Source: Methanolinea sp. (GTDB lineage Archaea > Halobacteriota > Methanomicrobia > Methanomicrobiales > Methanospirillaceae). Taken from it: a stretch of 64,000 bases of DNA. The notes beneath the pieces were generated by a model. The model made no database searches. It was not told the DNA's origin and saw only the letters and a list, made by a program, of their open reading frames with translations. Numbering within the stretch: the stretch's first letter is position 1; each line of letters opens with the position of its first letter. Below, one piece after another: positions 60,950 through 64,000 of the stretch. The stretch lies in contig JADFDO010000002.1 in the NCBI GenBank assembly GCA_018262855.1, positions 62,001-126,000 on the forward strand. Reading direction: 5' to 3'. The position numbers and the translations under genes were made by a program.

Positions 60950-62025
60950 CCACCGCGCTCATCTTCCATCCCGGGTATCTCCTTCACGAGCAGTCCCGCG
61001 ACCACCCCGAGCGAAAGGAACGGCTCTCCTATACCATGGACCAGATCAGGGAGGAGGGCTTGATGCAGCACCCGGCGGTGAAGGTGATTGCCCCGAAGGA
61101 GGCGACGATTGAGGAAGTATCCCGGGTCCACATTCCCGAATACCTGGCATTCCTCGAGCATTCAAGCAAAAAGGGAGGCTTCATTGATTTCGATACGAAT
61201 GTCCCCGTCGGTCTCTTCCCGCATGCGCTGCTTGCAGCGGGAGGGGCGATCAGGGCTGCTGATGCCGTTCTTGACGGCGAGGTGGAGAACGCATTTGCCC
61301 TCATCCGCCCCCCGGGACATCATGCCCGCCAAGGGACCGGTGCTGGATTCTGCTACCTGAACAACATGGCGATCATGGTGAGGCATGTCCAGGGGAGAGG
61401 TATCAGGAGGGTGATGATCCTCGACTGGGATGCCCACCACGGCGATGGGACCCAGATGATCTTTTACGAGGACCCTTCAGTCCTGTTCACGTCAATCCAC
61501 CAGATGCCGTTTTACCCCGGTTCTGGCAGCGTCGATGAGACAGGGTCCGGAAGAGGAGCAGGGTTTACTGCGAACATGCCAGTCCCGGCGGGAACCGGTG
61601 ACGAGAGTTACCGGTATCTCTTCGAGACGGTCATTGAACCTCTCGCCCGCGAGTTCTCTCCGGAATTGATTGCAGTATCGGCGGGACAGGATAACCACTA
61701 CACCGATCCTCTGACAGGGCTTGCGCTCACCGCAAGGGGGTATGCAGGACTGATGAAACACGCAGTAGCGCTGGCGCGGGAACTCTGTGGAGGCCGGCTG
61801 GTCGCAATCCTCGAAGGCGGATATAGCGTGGAAGGGGGGCTTCCCTATACCAACCTCGGTATCATTGCCGCCATGGCGGACCTTGATCTCCAGTCCATCA
61901 GGGAACCAGCAATTTACGGGGAATGGCTGGCAAGGGCTGCCGATCCTTCGGCTCACGCAAGGGTGATAGAGAACGCGGCCTCGCTCCGGACGCATCTTGC
62001 ACCGTTCTGGGCCTGTTTCCGTTGA
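60946..62025 (+). CDS. Histone deacetylase/acetylpolyamine amidohydrolase family protein
   Basis: The 359-residue protein carries PPGHHARQGTGAGFCYLNN, LDWDAHHGDGTQ (Zn-binding Asp/His), SIHQMPFYPGSG, SAGQDNHYTDPL and EGGYS, the arginase-like deacetylase active site. Targets in this family include acetylated polyamines and lysines. The downstream gene makes putrescine, which favours a polyamine substrate; a histone is present in this genome too, so a protein substrate cannot be excluded. The start at 60946 overlaps the hydantoinase gene as ATGA. Confidence 0.92.
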   Translation: MTTALIFHPGYLLHEQSRDHPERKERLSYTMDQIREEGLMQHPAVKVIAPKEATIEEVSRVHIPEYLAFLEHSSKKGGFIDFDTNVPVGLFPHALLAAGGAIRAADAVLDGEVENAFALIRPPGHHARQGTGAGFCYLNNMAIMVRHVQGRGIRRVMILDWDAHHGDGTQMIFYEDPSVLFTSIHQMPFYPGSGSVDETGSGRGAGFTANMPVPAGTGDESYRYLFETVIEPLAREFSPELIAVSAGQDNHYTDPLTGLALTARGYAGLMKHAVALARELCGGRLVAILEGGYSVEGGLPYTNLGIIAAMADLDLQSIREPAIYGEWLARAADPSAHARVIENAASLRTHLAPFWACFR

Positions 62026-62092
62026 ATAACAGGGTCCGAATTTCCCGGACCCGTGTCTCACGGAGAATAAATAATGTAGGAGGAGGGTTTAC

Positions 62093-63997
62093 ATGACTGC
62101 GAACATGGCATCGGAAAAGATCCGTATCGGGCTTATCCAGGCACCCTCAGGAGAGAATATCGGGGAGAATCTCGACCTCGCACTCAGGATGGTAGCGGAT
62201 GCCCTCTCCCGGGGTGCAAAGATAGTGTGCCTCCAGGAACTTTTTTATGCACCTTACTTCCCCATATCCAGGGGAGCCGATGCCGCCCGGTATGCGGAGA
62301 CTATCCCGGGGGAAACGACGAGGGCTCTTTCGGATCTCGCCCGTGAACACCATGCAGTGATCATCGTTCCAGTCTTCGAAAAGGGGGCCGATGGCAGGTA
62401 TTACAACGCTGCAGTGATCATAAGGCCCGATGGGACACACGGGAGGGTTTACAGGAAGGTGCACATCCCGGAGGATCCCCACTTTTACGAGAAGGAGTAT
62501 TTCTCGGAAGGGTCAGGATACGTGGTTGAGGACACCCCGTATGGAAGGATTGCGGTGCTCATCTGCTACGACCAGTGGTTCCCTGAAGCGGCGAGAGTTG
62601 TCACCCTTATGGGTGCCGGGATCATCTTCTACCCTACTGCGATTGGATACATCCGGGATATCGATGATCCATGCGAAGGTGACTGGAAGGAGGCCTGGCA
62701 GACGGTCCAGAGAGGCCATGCCATTGCAAACGGTATTCACATTGCCGCGGTCAACAGGGTCGGAGTTGAAGGGGATCTCCGGTTCTTCGGGGGATCGTTC
62801 CTCTGCGACGCCTTCGGGAACATCCTTGCCCAGGGAGGCGACGGCGCCGAGGTCGTGATCGGGGAGGTCGATCTCTCGATGAACGACCTTGTCAGGGAAG
62901 GATGGGGATTCCTGCGGAACCGCCGCCCTGAGACCTACCTGCCGATTGTCAAGGTTCCGGATTCTCTCTCCCGTTCTCCCCCAAAGGCTGCCGGCTACCG
63001 GATGCCGGCTGAGTGGGAACCTCACCAGGGGATCTGGCTCTCGTGGCCGCATGACAACGGGACCTTCTTCGATCTCCCCGGGGTTGAAGAGACATACGCG
63101 GAGATGATCCGGGCCCTCCAGGGAAGAGAACGGGTTTTTTTACTCGTGCGCGATCAGGAGATGCATGCCAGGGTCCGGGAAATGCTTGGCAGGTGCGGGA
63201 TCGATCCCCGGCAGGTTCGGTTCCTTCTCCATGAGTACGCTGATGTCTGGTTCAGGGATTATGGCCCCACGTTCCTCGTCCACGAGAGAGATCCTGCACT
63301 CGCCATGGTCGACTGGAAATTCAATGCATGGGGAGGAAAGTATCCCGAGCTCGAGGCTGACGATGCGATCCCGACAATGCTCGGCAGTGTCCTGAACTGC
63401 ACGCCCTATACACCGGGGATGGTGCTGGAAGGGGGCGCGATCGATGTCGACGGGTGCGGGAGCCTGCTCACAACGGAGCAGTGCCTTCTCCACCCCAACA
63501 GGAACCCGGCAATGGGAACGCAGGATATCGAGAGGACGCTCTGCGATTTCCTGGGGGTCTCGCGCTGTATCTGGCTGAAGGGGGGGATTGCGGGTGATGA
63601 TACTGACGGTCATATCGATGATGTTGCGAGGTTTGTCAATCCCCGGACTGTCGTGTGCGCCCTTGAAGAGGATCGTGGGGTTGAACATTATGAGATCCTC
63701 CGGGAGAATTTCAGGATCCTGCAGGCAACACCCTCGTATGACGGTTCACCCCTCAATATTGTCCCCCTCCCGCTGCCTGCAGCGAGGGATGAACCGGTTC
63801 CTGCAAGTTATACCAACTTCTACATAGGGAACGGGCTGGTCCTGGTCCCCACCTTCAATGATCCCGCAGACAGGAAAGCGCTCCGGATCCTGCAGACACT
63901 CTTTGCCGAACGCAGCGTGATCGGGATCGACTGCTGCGAGATGATCAGGGGAATGGGGGCTCTCCATTGCGTGAGCCAGCAGTATCCATCACCGTGA
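62093..63997 (+). CDS. Fused N-carbamoylputrescine amidase and agmatine deiminase
   Basis: The protein has 634 residues. Residues 1-290 are a nitrilase-fold amidase with the triad Glu49 (LQELFY), Lys122 (YRKVHIP) and Cys158 (LICYDQW). Residues about 300-634 are an agmatine deiminase with ADVWFRDYGP, VLEGGAIDVDG, GDDTDGHIDDVARF and the nucleophile Cys626 (GMGALHC). Both sets of key residues are intact. Together they take agmatine to N-carbamoylputrescine and on to putrescine, releasing NH3 and CO2. AguA and AguB are usually separate genes. GGAGGAGG lies before the ATG. Confidence 0.95.
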   Translation: MTANMASEKIRIGLIQAPSGENIGENLDLALRMVADALSRGAKIVCLQELFYAPYFPISRGADAARYAETIPGETTRALSDLAREHHAVIIVPVFEKGADGRYYNAAVIIRPDGTHGRVYRKVHIPEDPHFYEKEYFSEGSGYVVEDTPYGRIAVLICYDQWFPEAARVVTLMGAGIIFYPTAIGYIRDIDDPCEGDWKEAWQTVQRGHAIANGIHIAAVNRVGVEGDLRFFGGSFLCDAFGNILAQGGDGAEVVIGEVDLSMNDLVREGWGFLRNRRPETYLPIVKVPDSLSRSPPKAAGYRMPAEWEPHQGIWLSWPHDNGTFFDLPGVEETYAEMIRALQGRERVFLLVRDQEMHARVREMLGRCGIDPRQVRFLLHEYADVWFRDYGPTFLVHERDPALAMVDWKFNAWGGKYPELEADDAIPTMLGSVLNCTPYTPGMVLEGGAIDVDGCGSLLTTEQCLLHPNRNPAMGTQDIERTLCDFLGVSRCIWLKGGIAGDDTDGHIDDVARFVNPRTVVCALEEDRGVEHYEILRENFRILQATPSYDGSPLNIVPLPLPAARDEPVPASYTNFYIGNGLVLVPTFNDPADRKALRILQTLFAERSVIGIDCCEMIRGMGALHCVSQQYPSP

Positions 63998-64000
63998 GAA

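Overview
This window comes from a methanogenic euryarchaeon, most likely of the order Methanomicrobiales; I cannot name the genus. The support is an archaeal histone, TATA-type promoters, tRNA genes without encoded CCA, archaeal-type CoaD, Trm1, DRG GTPase, PyrB/PyrI and UbiA-type lipid synthase, an HdrA-like flavoprotein, a six-subunit Ech hydrogenase and an A1AO ATP synthase. Adjacent genes on one strand usually overlap by 4 to 16 bases. I saw no CRISPR array, rRNA or intact insertion sequence.

Layout. 0-9 kb: small and exported proteins (two-repeat protein, TPR protein, PsbP-like protein, paired lipoproteins), a QueG-like Fe-S protein, HypC, a histone with a basic tail, and a PiT phosphate transporter with its DUF47 partner. 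9-22 kb: housekeeping genes (DRG GTPase, DJ-1/PfpI, Trm1, tRNA-Arg, UbiA, CoaD, PyrBI, an Rsm22-like protein) and an operon of gamma-carbonic anhydrase, HdrA-like protein, MtnA and DUF116. 22-29.5 kb: a permuted ADP-forming acyl-CoA synthetase, an operon pairing an FHA-winged-helix regulator with a membrane Ser/Thr kinase, a degenerate endonuclease V and an HD-domain protein.

29.6-53.8 kb is an energy-conversion block. It holds the Ech hydrogenase operon (echABCDEF), two 109-residue paralogues of unknown function, the canonical A1AO ATP synthase operon (H-I-K-E-C-F-A-B-D), a double UspA protein, and a second, bacterial-style V-type ATPase operon (E-DUF2764-A-B-D-I-K). The second K subunit is a 16-kDa proteolipid that carries a sodium-site signature. 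Ech links the ion gradient to ferredoxin and H2. The first ATPase should make ATP; the second may be an ion pump, which is inference.

53.8-57.5 kb is gene-poor. It contains the most unusual object here: a self-contained transcription unit (TATA box to T-tract) built from three tandem ~100-nt structured RNA units with the same loop but unrelated, compensating stems. A second candidate structured RNA of about 390 nt lies at 24.2-24.6 kb. 57.5-64 kb: a PrpE/Acs-type acyl-CoA ligase, then a hydantoinase-like protein, an HDAC-family deacetylase and a fused N-carbamoylputrescine amidase-agmatine deiminase, which point to amide and polyamine metabolism.
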